Notes under the pieces: model-generated
Databases searched by the model: none
The model's input: the letters and a program-made list of their open reading frames with translations, nothing else
What the model was told of the DNA's origin: nothing
Part shown: positions 18,776 to 27,315 of the stretch, piece after piece
Numbering within the stretch: position 1 is the first letter of the stretch
How the letters are laid out: each line of letters begins with the position of its first letter
NCBI GenBank assembly: GCA_964510855.1
Contig: CAZEDB010000007.1
Location: 1-64,000, forward strand
Length of the DNA stretch: 64,000 nucleotides
Direction of reading: 5' to 3'
From: UBA8828 sp964510855
GTDB taxonomy: Bacteria > Verrucomicrobiota > Verrucomicrobiia > Opitutales > UBA953
Program-made: the position numbers and the translations under genes

Positions 18776-21469
18776 TTAACCCCGACGTGCCGCCAATACC
18801 GCTTCCAGCTGGGTGCTGCTCGGTGCGCCGCCCATGGCAGACTCAGGCTTACCGCCGCCTTTGCCCCCGAGTGCGCCACAAAGTTCCGAGACGAGCTTGC
18901 CCGCGGATTGACCGGCTTTCACGGCGTCGACGCCGCAGTTGGCAACCAACGCCGCTTTGCCTTCAAGTGCCGCTCCTAAAACCACTACGGCTGCCGGACC
19001 AATTTTGCCCGCGACCTTTGCCCCGAGTTCGCGCAGCGAAGCGGTATCATCGGTTGTAACTAAAGCGGTCACGCAACGTAAGCCGCCTTGATCCTTCGCG
19101 CTGGCGGCGAGGGAATGAGCGAGAGCTTCAGCATCGCGGTCGCGGAAGGTTTTAAGACGGCGTTCCAGTTCGCGTGTGGTGTCGAGCAGCTGCTCCACCC
19201 GCTTTACAATATCGTGCACCGGTGCCTGGGTTAATTGGGCGAGACTCTTGAGACGTTCGGCTTCCTCGCGTGCTTTGTCGTAGGCTACTAGGCCGGCTAC
19301 GGCTTCGATACGGCGGACCCCCGCGGCAATCGCGCTCTCACCCGTGATGCGTAAAAGACCAATCTCGCCCGTGGAACGAACGTGCGTCCCGGCGCAGAGT
19401 TCCATCGCATAGCCGTCGAGTTTGGCGGCGGTACCGCCGATTTGAACCACGCGCACGTTATCGCCATACTTGTCGCCGAAGAACTGCATGATGTCGGCCC
19501 GGCTCTTGACGGTGCTGTGTTTAACTTCGGTCCAGGTGACAGGCGCATTTTCTAGGATGCGTTCATTCACCAAGCGTTCGATGTCGCTAACTTGTCCGGG
19601 CGTGAGGGCGCCGCTATTAAAGTCGAAGGTTAATTTATCGGCAGCTACGGCCGAGCCCTTTTGCGTAGCCTCGGCATGCACCACCTCGTGGAGTGCCCAG
19701 TGAATTAAGTGCGTGGCCGTGTGGTGGCGTGAAATCGCGCTGCGGCGAGCTTGATCAACCAGCAGGTTCACGGCTTGGCCGACTTCAGGTAAATCATCGC
19801 CCTCTAAAAAATGAATCCAGGTGGGCCCAGACTTTTGCGTATCCGCAATCCGCCAACTCCGACCGCCTTGAGTGAGAATACCGCTGTCGCCCACTTGGCC
19901 GCCCATTTCGGCGTAGAAGGTCGACTGTTCAGTGATGACGGCGCCTCGTCCTTTAAGCGTAAGTACTTGTGCTACTTTCGTATCCACGGCGAGGTGGTCG
20001 TAACCGGTGAAGGTAGTCGGGTGTTCGGTGCCGACTTCTGAAAGGGTGATGACCGCTTTCTTTTGTGCGGCTCGGGCGCGGGCACGCTGCTCTTCCATGC
20101 GCGTCTCAAAGCCCGCGGTATCAATCGTTAGGCCGCGTTCGCGGGCCATGAGTTGGGTTAAGTCGAGCGGGAAACCCTGTTCATCATAAAGCCGGAAAGC
20201 AAAAGCACCGTCGAGTTGGCCGCCCTTGGGGGCGCGGGAGGCTGCGTCTTCAAAGAGGGCGATACCTTTGTCGAGGGTACGGATAAACGCTTCTTCTTCG
20301 GTGCGGATAACTTCAGCGACGTGGGCTCGGCGGGTGCGAATTTCAGGGAAGGTGTCACCCATGGTGTCGGCGAGTACGTCGACTAAACTGTAGAAGAAGG
20401 GTTTGGTTAAACCTAAGGTGCGGCCATAGCGTACGGCCCGACGGAGAATACGTCGCAACACATAATTTCGGTCGGTGTTGCCGGGTTGAATGCCATCGGC
20501 AATGGCAAAGGACAGGGTGCGAGCGTGGTCTGCAATCACGCGGAAGGCGACGTCATCACGTTCGGCGGGCGTGTCGCCTTGGCTTCCCGCTTTGGGCAAA
20601 GTGGAGCCATACTTTTTGCCGCTCAGGGTTTCGAGCTTACGGAAGAGCGGGGCAAAAATATCGGTTTCGTAATTTGAAATCACACCAGTGAAATCTTTAA
20701 AACCTTGGGTGCATTGAATGATGCCAGCCACGCGCTCAAAGCCCATGCCAGTATCAACGTGTTTGGCGGGTAAAGGGGAGAAGGTGCCGTCGGGGTTGGC
20801 GTTGAACTGGATGAAGACCAAATTCCAAATTTCCATGCAACGGGCATCGCTCCCATTCACGAGTTTACCTTGAGTGTCGCCCTCAGGTGTGAGGTCGACG
20901 TGAAGCTCGGTGCAAGGGCCACAAGGACCTGTCTCACCCATCATCCAGAAGTTATCCTTCTTATTACCGTTGACGATGTGGACTGCAGGGTCGAGGCCAA
21001 CGGAACGGAACTTTGCTGCCCAAGCATCCCAAGCCTCTTGATCAAACTCCGCAGGATCGCCTTTGGCTTTATCGGGTGAATAAACCGTAGCGTAAAGCCG
21101 TCGTGGCGGGAATTTCCAAACTTGGGTAATTAACTCCCAGGCGTAATCAATTGCTTCGGCTTTGAAGTAATCACCGAACGACCAATTCCCTAACATCTCA
21201 AAGAAGGTATGGTGGTAGGTATCGAGCCCAACATCTTCGAGGTCGTTATGCTTACCTCCCGCGCGAATGCATTTTTGCGTATCAGCGGCACGACCTGGGG
21301 TGTAAGGGCACTTAGTTTGCCCGAGGAAAATGGGCACGAATTGGTTCATCCCTGCATTAGTGAAAAGCAGGTTGGGGGAGTCTGGCATCAGGCTCGAAGA
21401 GGCCACGATGCTGTGTTGCTTCGAGCGGAAGAACTCGAGGAAGGACTGGCGGATTTGAGCGGAAGTCAT
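18776..21469 (-). CDS. alaS: Alanyl-tRNA synthetase
   Basis: AlaRS charges tRNA-Ala and edits mischarged Ser and Gly. The 897-residue protein has the class II catalytic start FLEFFRSKQHSIVASSSL with motif 2-type residues, and the editing domain with zinc ligands in HHTATHLIHWAL and CAGTHVRSTGEIG. A coiled-coil precedes the C-Ala region, which ends with the Gly-rich GGKGGGKPESAMGG. All expected modules are present and in order. The start at 21469 is right beside the repeat-rich intergenic region, so its 5' leader contains that repeat. Confidence 0.97.
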   Translation of the reverse strand: MTSAQIRQSFLEFFRSKQHSIVASSSLMPDSPNLLFTNAGMNQFVPIFLGQTKCPYTPGRAADTQKCIRAGGKHNDLEDVGLDTYHHTFFEMLGNWSFGDYFKAEAIDYAWELITQVWKFPPRRLYATVYSPDKAKGDPAEFDQEAWDAWAAKFRSVGLDPAVHIVNGNKKDNFWMMGETGPCGPCTELHVDLTPEGDTQGKLVNGSDARCMEIWNLVFIQFNANPDGTFSPLPAKHVDTGMGFERVAGIIQCTQGFKDFTGVISNYETDIFAPLFRKLETLSGKKYGSTLPKAGSQGDTPAERDDVAFRVIADHARTLSFAIADGIQPGNTDRNYVLRRILRRAVRYGRTLGLTKPFFYSLVDVLADTMGDTFPEIRTRRAHVAEVIRTEEEAFIRTLDKGIALFEDAASRAPKGGQLDGAFAFRLYDEQGFPLDLTQLMARERGLTIDTAGFETRMEEQRARARAAQKKAVITLSEVGTEHPTTFTGYDHLAVDTKVAQVLTLKGRGAVITEQSTFYAEMGGQVGDSGILTQGGRSWRIADTQKSGPTWIHFLEGDDLPEVGQAVNLLVDQARRSAISRHHTATHLIHWALHEVVHAEATQKGSAVAADKLTFDFNSGALTPGQVSDIERLVNERILENAPVTWTEVKHSTVKSRADIMQFFGDKYGDNVRVVQIGGTAAKLDGYAMELCAGTHVRSTGEIGLLRITGESAIAAGVRRIEAVAGLVAYDKAREEAERLKSLAQLTQAPVHDIVKRVEQLLDTTRELERRLKTFRDRDAEALAHSLAASAKDQGGLRCVTALVTTDDTASLRELGAKVAGKIGPAAVVVLGAALEGKAALVANCGVDAVKAGQSAGKLVSELCGALGGKGGGKPESAMGGAPSSTQLEAVLAARRG

Positions 21470-21479
21470 TGAGAAGGGG

Positions 21480-21600
21480 GGCAGAAGCAGTAGAAAGTAG
21501 AAGGTAGAAGGTAGAAAGGGGGCGAAGAACGAAAAACGAAGAACGAAAAGGGAAATTAAAAATTAAGAATTAAAAATTAAAAAAGGGAGTAAGGGGGAGG
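21480..21600 (+). repeat. Modular intergenic repeat, copy A
   Basis: The segment has three modules in order. The first is a purine tract built on GTAGAAGG units (core 21496-21516). The second has several GAACGA-type units (about 21525-21550). The third is an AT module starting GGAAATTAAAAATTAAG (21551-21567) and continuing with similar units to about 21586. The same modules in the same order occur at 26984-27070, with 21- and 17-base exact matches. Copy A lies upstream of alaS, ahead of the first gap. Confidence 0.7.
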
Positions 21601-21802
21601 GAGGAGGAGTAGAAGGTGGAAAGGGGCGGCGCACGGCCTTCCTGTCCNNNNNNNNNNNNNNNNNNNNNNNNNNNNNNNNNNNNNNNNNNNNNNNNNNNNN
21701 NNNNNNNNNNNNNNNNNNNNNNNNNNNNNNNNNNNNNNNNNNNNNNNGGGGGAGGGAGGAGGAGTAGAAGGTGGAAAGGGGCGGCGCACGGCCTTCCTGT
21801 CC
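21593..21802. other. 100-N scaffold gap flanked by an exact 55-bp duplication
   Basis: N fills 21648-21747, exactly 100 bases, the usual placeholder length. The 55 bases before it (21593-21647) are identical to the 55 bases after it (21748-21802). Two contig ends that overlap by 55 bases but were left unmerged would give this picture. If so, the gap is zero or negative in length and one copy should be removed. A true tandem repeat is the alternative. The 21470-21993 stretch has no gene apart from this repeat and gap; 21803-21993 is the leader of the next gene. Confidence 0.8.
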
Positions 21803-21993
21803 TTTGCAGTCGTGCTTTGAAATCTATCCCCAAGACATAGGGGGTAGGGTAGGGGGAGGAAAAGGGAAAAAGGCTCAGGAAGCTGCGGTGGGCTTTGCTG
21901 TCTCATGGCGGAAGGGGTCTGCTGCGGTGAAAGGGTGTCGCTTAGGTTAAGACAGGGATTGCCCTTAGGCGGGGCTTGCGATGACTAGCGGTA

Positions 21994-24312
21994 ATGCCCT
22001 TTTTCGCTGTCCTGCTGCTTCTCGCTGCTGCTGGGGTCTTCTCGGTCTGGCTGATTCTAAGTTTCTTCTTCGTCTATATTCCTTTGCTGCGGAACCGACA
22101 CCCCGAAATGAGTTGGCTCTATGTGGCGTTACAGGCCTTCTGCCGGATTTTTCTGCGCTGGTTTTATCGTATCCGCACCCAGGGTTGTGATAATCTCCCG
22201 GCCACGGGTGGTGTCCTGCTAATTTGTAATCACGTCTCGTATCTCGACCCCGTTCTTATTGGCACGTATATTTCACGCCCCGTTAGATTTCTCTCTTGGG
22301 AAGGCTTTGAGCGTATTCCCGTCATGCATCAAATTATGCGGTTGATGGGGACGGTGCCGATTGATCCGCAACGCTCTAAAGATGCGATGACCAAGGCGCT
22401 CGAAGCGTTGCGTCGCGGCGAAGTGGTCTGTATTTTTCCGGAAGGTCACGTTACCCGCAATGGCGCGCTCCAAGAGTTACGAGGGGGCTATGAGCTGCTG
22501 GCCCGTCGTGCCGAATGTCCGATTGTACCCGCGTGGATTGATGGTAAGTGGGGCTCGATTCTTAGTTTAAGTGAAGGCCGACTTTTCTGGAAAAAACCTC
22601 GCGGTTGGCGGCGCGCGGTTGGCATTGGCTACGGTAAACCTTTTTCGGCTGCTGAAGCAGGTGAAGCCCGCCTGCGCTTGCTCGAGGTTTCTGCCGACTT
22701 AATAGCCACTCGCCCTCAATTTCAAAGTCATCTCGCGGCTCAAGTTGCGATAGGCTTGGGTCTGCGGGCGGGTCGTGAAGCGGTGATTGATCGCACCCAA
22801 GGCCGTCGCGCGGTTTCAGGTGCGGTCTTGCTTGCCCTAGCTTGGTTAGTGTCCCGTCGCCTTAAATCCTTGCCCGAAGCCCGCATCGGCGTGGTGCTTC
22901 CTGCCGGGTTAGGCGCCACGGTTGCGAATGTCGCTTGTACCTTTGCTGATAAGATACCGGTTAACCTTAATTTTAGTTTAGGTAAAGTAGCGGCTGAGTC
23001 TTGTCTGCGTCGGGCAGGCATTCGTACCACGCTTACGGCGGCGGCTTTTCAGGTACGACTCGCCGAACGTTTCCCAGATTTCCCTTGGTCGGAGGAGTGT
23101 CTCGATGTTGCTGAGCTACTTAAATCGCTTCCGCGTTGGAAAATTGCGCTCTTAGTTTTGCTCATACGCTTAACGCCCGCCGATCTTCTCCCTTGGGTAC
23201 TCGGACTTCCCCGCCAAGGGGGTGCACGTGAAGCCGGTCTGCTCTTTACCAGTGGAAGTTCGGGTGAGCCCAAAGGGGTGCCGCTCTCGCATGCCAATCT
23301 GCTAGCTAATCTTGCCCAGATTGATGAATCAGGTGCGGTTCCGCGCCAAGCCCGACTGCTTTGCAGTCTCCCCGTCTTTCACTCCTTTGGTTTTACGGTC
23401 GGCATTTGGTATGCGCTTACGCGTGACACAACTTTGATTACGTTGCCTTCACCGGTCGATACCGCGGCACATGTTCTCGTCGCGCGAGAGGAAAAGACTA
23501 CCGTAACGGTTGGTACGCCTACCTTCTTACGGCCCTGGTTGCGTAAAGCCCAAGCAGCGGATCTCGCGACCTTGCAATGGGCGGTGGCGGGCGCCGAGAA
23601 GGTCCCGCTCGATCTGATTGAAGCTTGGGGTAAAGACTTAGCGACCCCGCTCTTTGAGGGCTATGGTACGACTGAGGCTAGCCCGGTTCTAGCGGTTAAC
23701 ATTCCTGATGTTCTCTGCGATGAAGGCACTTGGCGCGGCAATGTAGTTGGTTCAGTTGGCCGCCCGGTCATCGGTATCGCTTTGCGCTTTATGCATCCCG
23801 AAACGGGGTTACCTGTGCCCGCAGGTTCGGTGGGCTTACTTCAGGTGCGGGGGGCTAATATTTTTGCGGGCTATTTAGAAGATCCCGTGCGTACCGCAGA
23901 AGTTTTACACTCAGGTTGGTATATCACGGGGGATTTAGCCCGACTCGACGCGGAAGGTTTTCTTCACCTCGAAGGCCGACTCGCTCGCTTCTCTAAAGTC
24001 GGCGGCGAAATGGTACCCCACGGTACAGTTGAAGAAGCCATTTTACGCGTGGTGGCTCCATCGGCTGAAGGGGCTCAGACTATTGCGGTAGCAGGGCGCC
24101 CAGATGCAGCCAAAGGTGAACAGTTGGTGGTCTTGCATACCGTCGACCTGGAGCCTGAGACGGTCCGCGCTTCCTTGGTTGCTGCGGGTCTACCTAATCT
24201 CTGGATTCCCAAAATCTTCAAAAAGGTGGCAGGGATTCCCGTACTTGGCACGGGTAAACTGGATTTGCGTGCGATTCGCCAACTGGCGGCGGAAAATGAG
24301 CAAGTAAGTTAA
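21994..24312 (+). CDS. aas: Acyltransferase/acyl-ligase fusion (Aas-like)
   Basis: The protein fuses an N-terminal glycerophospholipid acyltransferase to an AMP-forming acyl ligase, as in E. coli Aas, which re-acylates lysophospholipids at the inner membrane. Residues 1-30 are one or two membrane segments. The PlsC motif HX4D is NHVSYLDP (H80, D85), followed by FPEGHVTRNG. From about residue 230 the ligase domain follows: P-loop LLFTSGSSGEPKG near 420, FEGYGTTEASPV, GWYITGDLARLD and the C-terminal catalytic lysine in GTGKLDLR. The length is 772 residues. An in-frame stop at 21982 makes 21994 the first possible ATG. The exact acceptor lipid is not shown by the sequence. Confidence 0.85.
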   Translation: MPFFAVLLLLAAAGVFSVWLILSFFFVYIPLLRNRHPEMSWLYVALQAFCRIFLRWFYRIRTQGCDNLPATGGVLLICNHVSYLDPVLIGTYISRPVRFLSWEGFERIPVMHQIMRLMGTVPIDPQRSKDAMTKALEALRRGEVVCIFPEGHVTRNGALQELRGGYELLARRAECPIVPAWIDGKWGSILSLSEGRLFWKKPRGWRRAVGIGYGKPFSAAEAGEARLRLLEVSADLIATRPQFQSHLAAQVAIGLGLRAGREAVIDRTQGRRAVSGAVLLALAWLVSRRLKSLPEARIGVVLPAGLGATVANVACTFADKIPVNLNFSLGKVAAESCLRRAGIRTTLTAAAFQVRLAERFPDFPWSEECLDVAELLKSLPRWKIALLVLLIRLTPADLLPWVLGLPRQGGAREAGLLFTSGSSGEPKGVPLSHANLLANLAQIDESGAVPRQARLLCSLPVFHSFGFTVGIWYALTRDTTLITLPSPVDTAAHVLVAREEKTTVTVGTPTFLRPWLRKAQAADLATLQWAVAGAEKVPLDLIEAWGKDLATPLFEGYGTTEASPVLAVNIPDVLCDEGTWRGNVVGSVGRPVIGIALRFMHPETGLPVPAGSVGLLQVRGANIFAGYLEDPVRTAEVLHSGWYITGDLARLDAEGFLHLEGRLARFSKVGGEMVPHGTVEEAILRVVAPSAEGAQTIAVAGRPDAAKGEQLVVLHTVDLEPETVRASLVAAGLPNLWIPKIFKKVAGIPVLGTGKLDLRAIRQLAAENEQVS

Positions 24313-24375
24313 GAACCGGTTTCTTTTTTATGCCGTAGGGTTTTGGCTCGCCCCCGCCTTACACGCAGGGGCAAA

Positions 24376-26994
24376 ATGACGTATCGGACCATGGCTAAAA
24401 CTTCTAGAAAACGCTCTTCACTTAAAGCTGCTCCGCGCCGCAAGTTGGCTCTTAAGTCTAAGCCTGTTGCGCGAAAGTCTAAACCTGCTGCTAGCTGTGC
24501 GCTGCCAGCCAAAGGAAAAGACTTCACCGTCGATTGCCATAACTGTGACCCAGCTTCCTTTAAGGCAGATATTTTGCGCCACCTCACCTATACCTTGGCG
24601 CGCGATACTACCACAGCCATTCGGATGGATTGGTGGCTCGCTACCTGTTTTGCACTGAGAGACCGAGTGCTCGAGCGTTTCCTTGCTACTCAAGGTCGAC
24701 ACGCCGCCGGTAATGTACGTCGGGTCCACTACTTCTCCCTCGAGTATTTGATGGGGCGCCTGCTGCGAAATAATTTAAGTAATCTTGGCATGTTAGAAGC
24801 CGCCCGCACCGCGCTCACGGAGTTGGGCAAAGATTTTGATGATATCACCGAAGAGGAAAACGACATGGGTCTGGGTAATGGAGGTTTGGGACGTCTCGCC
24901 GCGTGTTTCCTCGATTCACTCGCTACCTTAGATTTACCCGCTATCGGCTACGGCATCCATTATGAATTCGGCCTCTTCCGTCAGACCTTTATCGACGGTC
25001 GACAAGTTGAGGAGGCGGACAACTGGCTCAGTCGTGGTACGCCCTGGAAGATTCGTCGGCCAGAGTATCAAGCCCGCGTTCCCCTGTATGGTCGGGTTGT
25101 GCAAGCCGTCGACGACCGAGGCAATTACTCCCCGCAACTCGTCGAGACCAAGGACTTGCTCGGTATCCCTTGGGATATTCCTATTATCGGCTCAGGGGGT
25201 GCTACGGTTAACTTCCTGCGTTTGTGGGAATCTAAGGCCACTACCGAGTTCGATTTTCGTGCCTTTGACCAAGGAGACTATGTCGACGCCGTTCGCTCGC
25301 GTATTTCCGGCGAGACGGTATCTAAAGTCCTTTATCCCAATGACAGTAAAGCGGCAGGTAAGGAGCTGCGATTAGTCCAACAGATCTTCTTTGTCTCCTG
25401 TTCCCTGCAAGATATCCTGCGTCGCCACCGTCGTCGTAATGATGGCTGGGCAAACCTAGCCGACAAAGCCGTCATTCAGCTCAACGATACGCACCCAGCT
25501 ATCGCCGTTGCCGAGTTGATGCGTCTTTTAGTGGATGTGCATCGTCTGCCTTGGGATGACGCTTGGTCGCAAGTTACGCGTATCTTTAATTATACCAACC
25601 ACACCCTGCTGCCAGAGGCGCTGGAAACTTGGGGCGTGGATTTATTGGAAACCGTCGTTCCCCGCCATCTTCAGATTATCTACGAAATTAATCACCGCTT
25701 CTTAGCTGAGGTCGAGGCCCGCTGGCCAGGCGATGATGCGCGTAAAGCTGAGCTCTCTCTGATTGGTGAGGCGGGTCACCGTCATGTGCGTATGGCCCAC
25801 TTAGCGATTGTGGGCTCCTCTAAGGTTAATGGTGTCGCCGCTCTCCATACGCGTTTACTGCGCGCCCACTTGCTGCGCGGTTTTGATGAGCTGAGCCCAG
25901 GTAAGATTGTTAATATGACTAATGGCATTACGCCCCGTCGCTGGTTGCGTGCCTGTAATTTAGGGCTTTCAGCCCTCTGTGATGAAGTGGTTGGATCGGG
26001 TTGGGATACGGACTTAACCCGCCTGCGTGCCCTAGAGACGGTAGCTGATGACCGTCGCTTCCAAGACCGTTTCATGGCGGTAAAGCGCGACAATAAACTC
26101 CGACTTGCTCAGGTTATTCAATCGACCTTGGGCGTGGAGGTTGACCCGGATTCCATGTTCGATGTGCAAATTAAACGCCTGCACGAATACAAACGCCAAC
26201 ATCTCAACCTGCTCCACATCCTTACACTCTATCGACGTCTACTTAACGATCCCTCGGCGACCTTTACGCCGCGAACCTTTATCTTCGGTGCCAAGGCTGC
26301 TCCAGGTTACACCATGGCTAAGCACATTATCCATGCCATTAACCGAGTAGGGCAGGTCATTAATCATGACCCGCGGGTACGCGGCCGTCTCAAAGTGGTC
26401 TTCATGCCTGACTACCGAGTTAGCTTGGCTGAGATTATTATTCCGGCGGCTGATCTCTCTGAACAAATCTCTACCGCGGGTAAAGAAGCCTCGGGTACGG
26501 GCAATATGAAGTTAGCTTTAAATGGCGCTTTAACTATTGGTACGCTTGATGGTGCTAATGTCGAAATTCTCGAAGAAGTAGGTGAAGATAACATTTTCAT
26601 CTTCGGTCATACCGTTGATCAGGTTGCTGAGCTTAAGGCTCAAGGTTATGACCCACGGGCAGTGGCAGCCGCCGATGCGGAATTACGGGCGGTACTCGAT
26701 TGGCTGCTTTCAGATCATTTCACCCCGGGTGAATCTGGCGTACTCGCACCTGTGGTCCATGGCCTGATTGAAGGCGGCGACCCTTACCTGGTCTTGGCTG
26801 ACTACCGAGCTTACATCCAGGCCCAAGACCGCGCCGGTGAAGCCTTCCGTGACCGTCGACGCTGGGCCCGCATGGCAATTTTAAATACCGCTCGAATGGG
26901 TAAATTCTCCTCCGACCGCACCATTAGCCAGTATGCTTCTGAGATTTGGAAGGTGAAGGCGGTGAGGGCTGAGGTTAGCAAAAGTAAAAAGTAG
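24376..26994 (+). CDS. glgP: Glycogen/starch phosphorylase
   Basis: GlgP releases glucose 1-phosphate from glycogen. A basic Ser/Lys/Arg-rich N-terminal extension of about 50 residues precedes the GT35 core. Family motifs are FSLEYLMGRLLRNNL, NGGLGRLAACFLDSLATL and YEFGLFRQ, with the PLP-lysine region GTGNMKLALNGALTIGT near residue 710. The product is 872 residues if the ATG at 24376 is used; CAGGGG lies five bases upstream of it. A TTG at 24343 and an ATG at 24391 are alternatives. The gene follows aas by 63 bases. Its last codons (SKSKK) and stop lie inside the 26984-27070 repeat. Confidence 0.95.
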   Translation: MTYRTMAKTSRKRSSLKAAPRRKLALKSKPVARKSKPAASCALPAKGKDFTVDCHNCDPASFKADILRHLTYTLARDTTTAIRMDWWLATCFALRDRVLERFLATQGRHAAGNVRRVHYFSLEYLMGRLLRNNLSNLGMLEAARTALTELGKDFDDITEEENDMGLGNGGLGRLAACFLDSLATLDLPAIGYGIHYEFGLFRQTFIDGRQVEEADNWLSRGTPWKIRRPEYQARVPLYGRVVQAVDDRGNYSPQLVETKDLLGIPWDIPIIGSGGATVNFLRLWESKATTEFDFRAFDQGDYVDAVRSRISGETVSKVLYPNDSKAAGKELRLVQQIFFVSCSLQDILRRHRRRNDGWANLADKAVIQLNDTHPAIAVAELMRLLVDVHRLPWDDAWSQVTRIFNYTNHTLLPEALETWGVDLLETVVPRHLQIIYEINHRFLAEVEARWPGDDARKAELSLIGEAGHRHVRMAHLAIVGSSKVNGVAALHTRLLRAHLLRGFDELSPGKIVNMTNGITPRRWLRACNLGLSALCDEVVGSGWDTDLTRLRALETVADDRRFQDRFMAVKRDNKLRLAQVIQSTLGVEVDPDSMFDVQIKRLHEYKRQHLNLLHILTLYRRLLNDPSATFTPRTFIFGAKAAPGYTMAKHIIHAINRVGQVINHDPRVRGRLKVVFMPDYRVSLAEIIIPAADLSEQISTAGKEASGTGNMKLALNGALTIGTLDGANVEILEEVGEDNIFIFGHTVDQVAELKAQGYDPRAVAAADAELRAVLDWLLSDHFTPGESGVLAPVVHGLIEGGDPYLVLADYRAYIQAQDRAGEAFRDRRRWARMAILNTARMGKFSSDRTISQYASEIWKVKAVRAEVSKSKK

Positions 26995-27070
26995 AAGGTA
27001 GAAGGTAGAAGGGGAGGAACGAGACGGGCTGGAAATTAAAAATTAAGCATTAAGAATTAAAAATGAATAG
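26984..27070 (+). repeat. Modular intergenic repeat, copy B left arm
   Basis: This is the same module order as at 21480-21600: GTAGAAGG units (26990-27010 identical over 21 bases), a GAACGA unit (about 27016-27022) and the AT module starting GGAAATTAAAAATTAAG (27031-27047). The repeat begins inside the last codons of glgP and supplies its TAG stop at 26992-26994. Confidence 0.7.
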
Positions 27071-27100
27071 GAGGAACGAAGGTAACTTTCTTCCTTAATC

Positions 27101-27200
27101 NNNNNNNNNNNNNNNNNNNNNNNNNNNNNNNNNNNNNNNNNNNNNNNNNNNNNNNNNNNNNNNNNNNNNNNNNNNNNNNNNNNNNNNNNNNNNNNNNNNN
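27101..27200. other. 100-N scaffold gap between two repeat arms
   Basis: The gap is exactly 100 N, so the true length is unknown. It sits between repeat arms in opposite orientation. The 26995-27315 stretch between the convergent genes glgP and prfB holds only this gap, the two arms and short pyrimidine-rich tandem units; no gene is visible. Confidence 0.9.
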
Positions 27201-27297
27201 TTTTTAATTTCTCCTCCCTCCTTGTTTATTACTTTCTACCTTTCACCTTCTACTTTTTACCATTCCCTCATCCCTATTCCCTCATCCCTCATCTCAA
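27201..27297 (-). repeat. Modular intergenic repeat, copy B right arm (inverted) and tandem ATTCCCTCATCCCT
   Basis: Read on the minus strand, this arm repeats the copy-B order. The AT module lies next to the gap (27201-27210) and the purine module is on the outside. A 16-base stretch at 27245-27260 is the exact reverse complement of 26984-26999. Next to it, 27262-27289 holds two tandem copies of ATTCCCTCATCCCT. Together with the left arm it forms an inverted repeat around the gap. Confidence 0.65.
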
Positions 27298-27315
27298 CCC
27301 ACCCATCCCGTCTCA

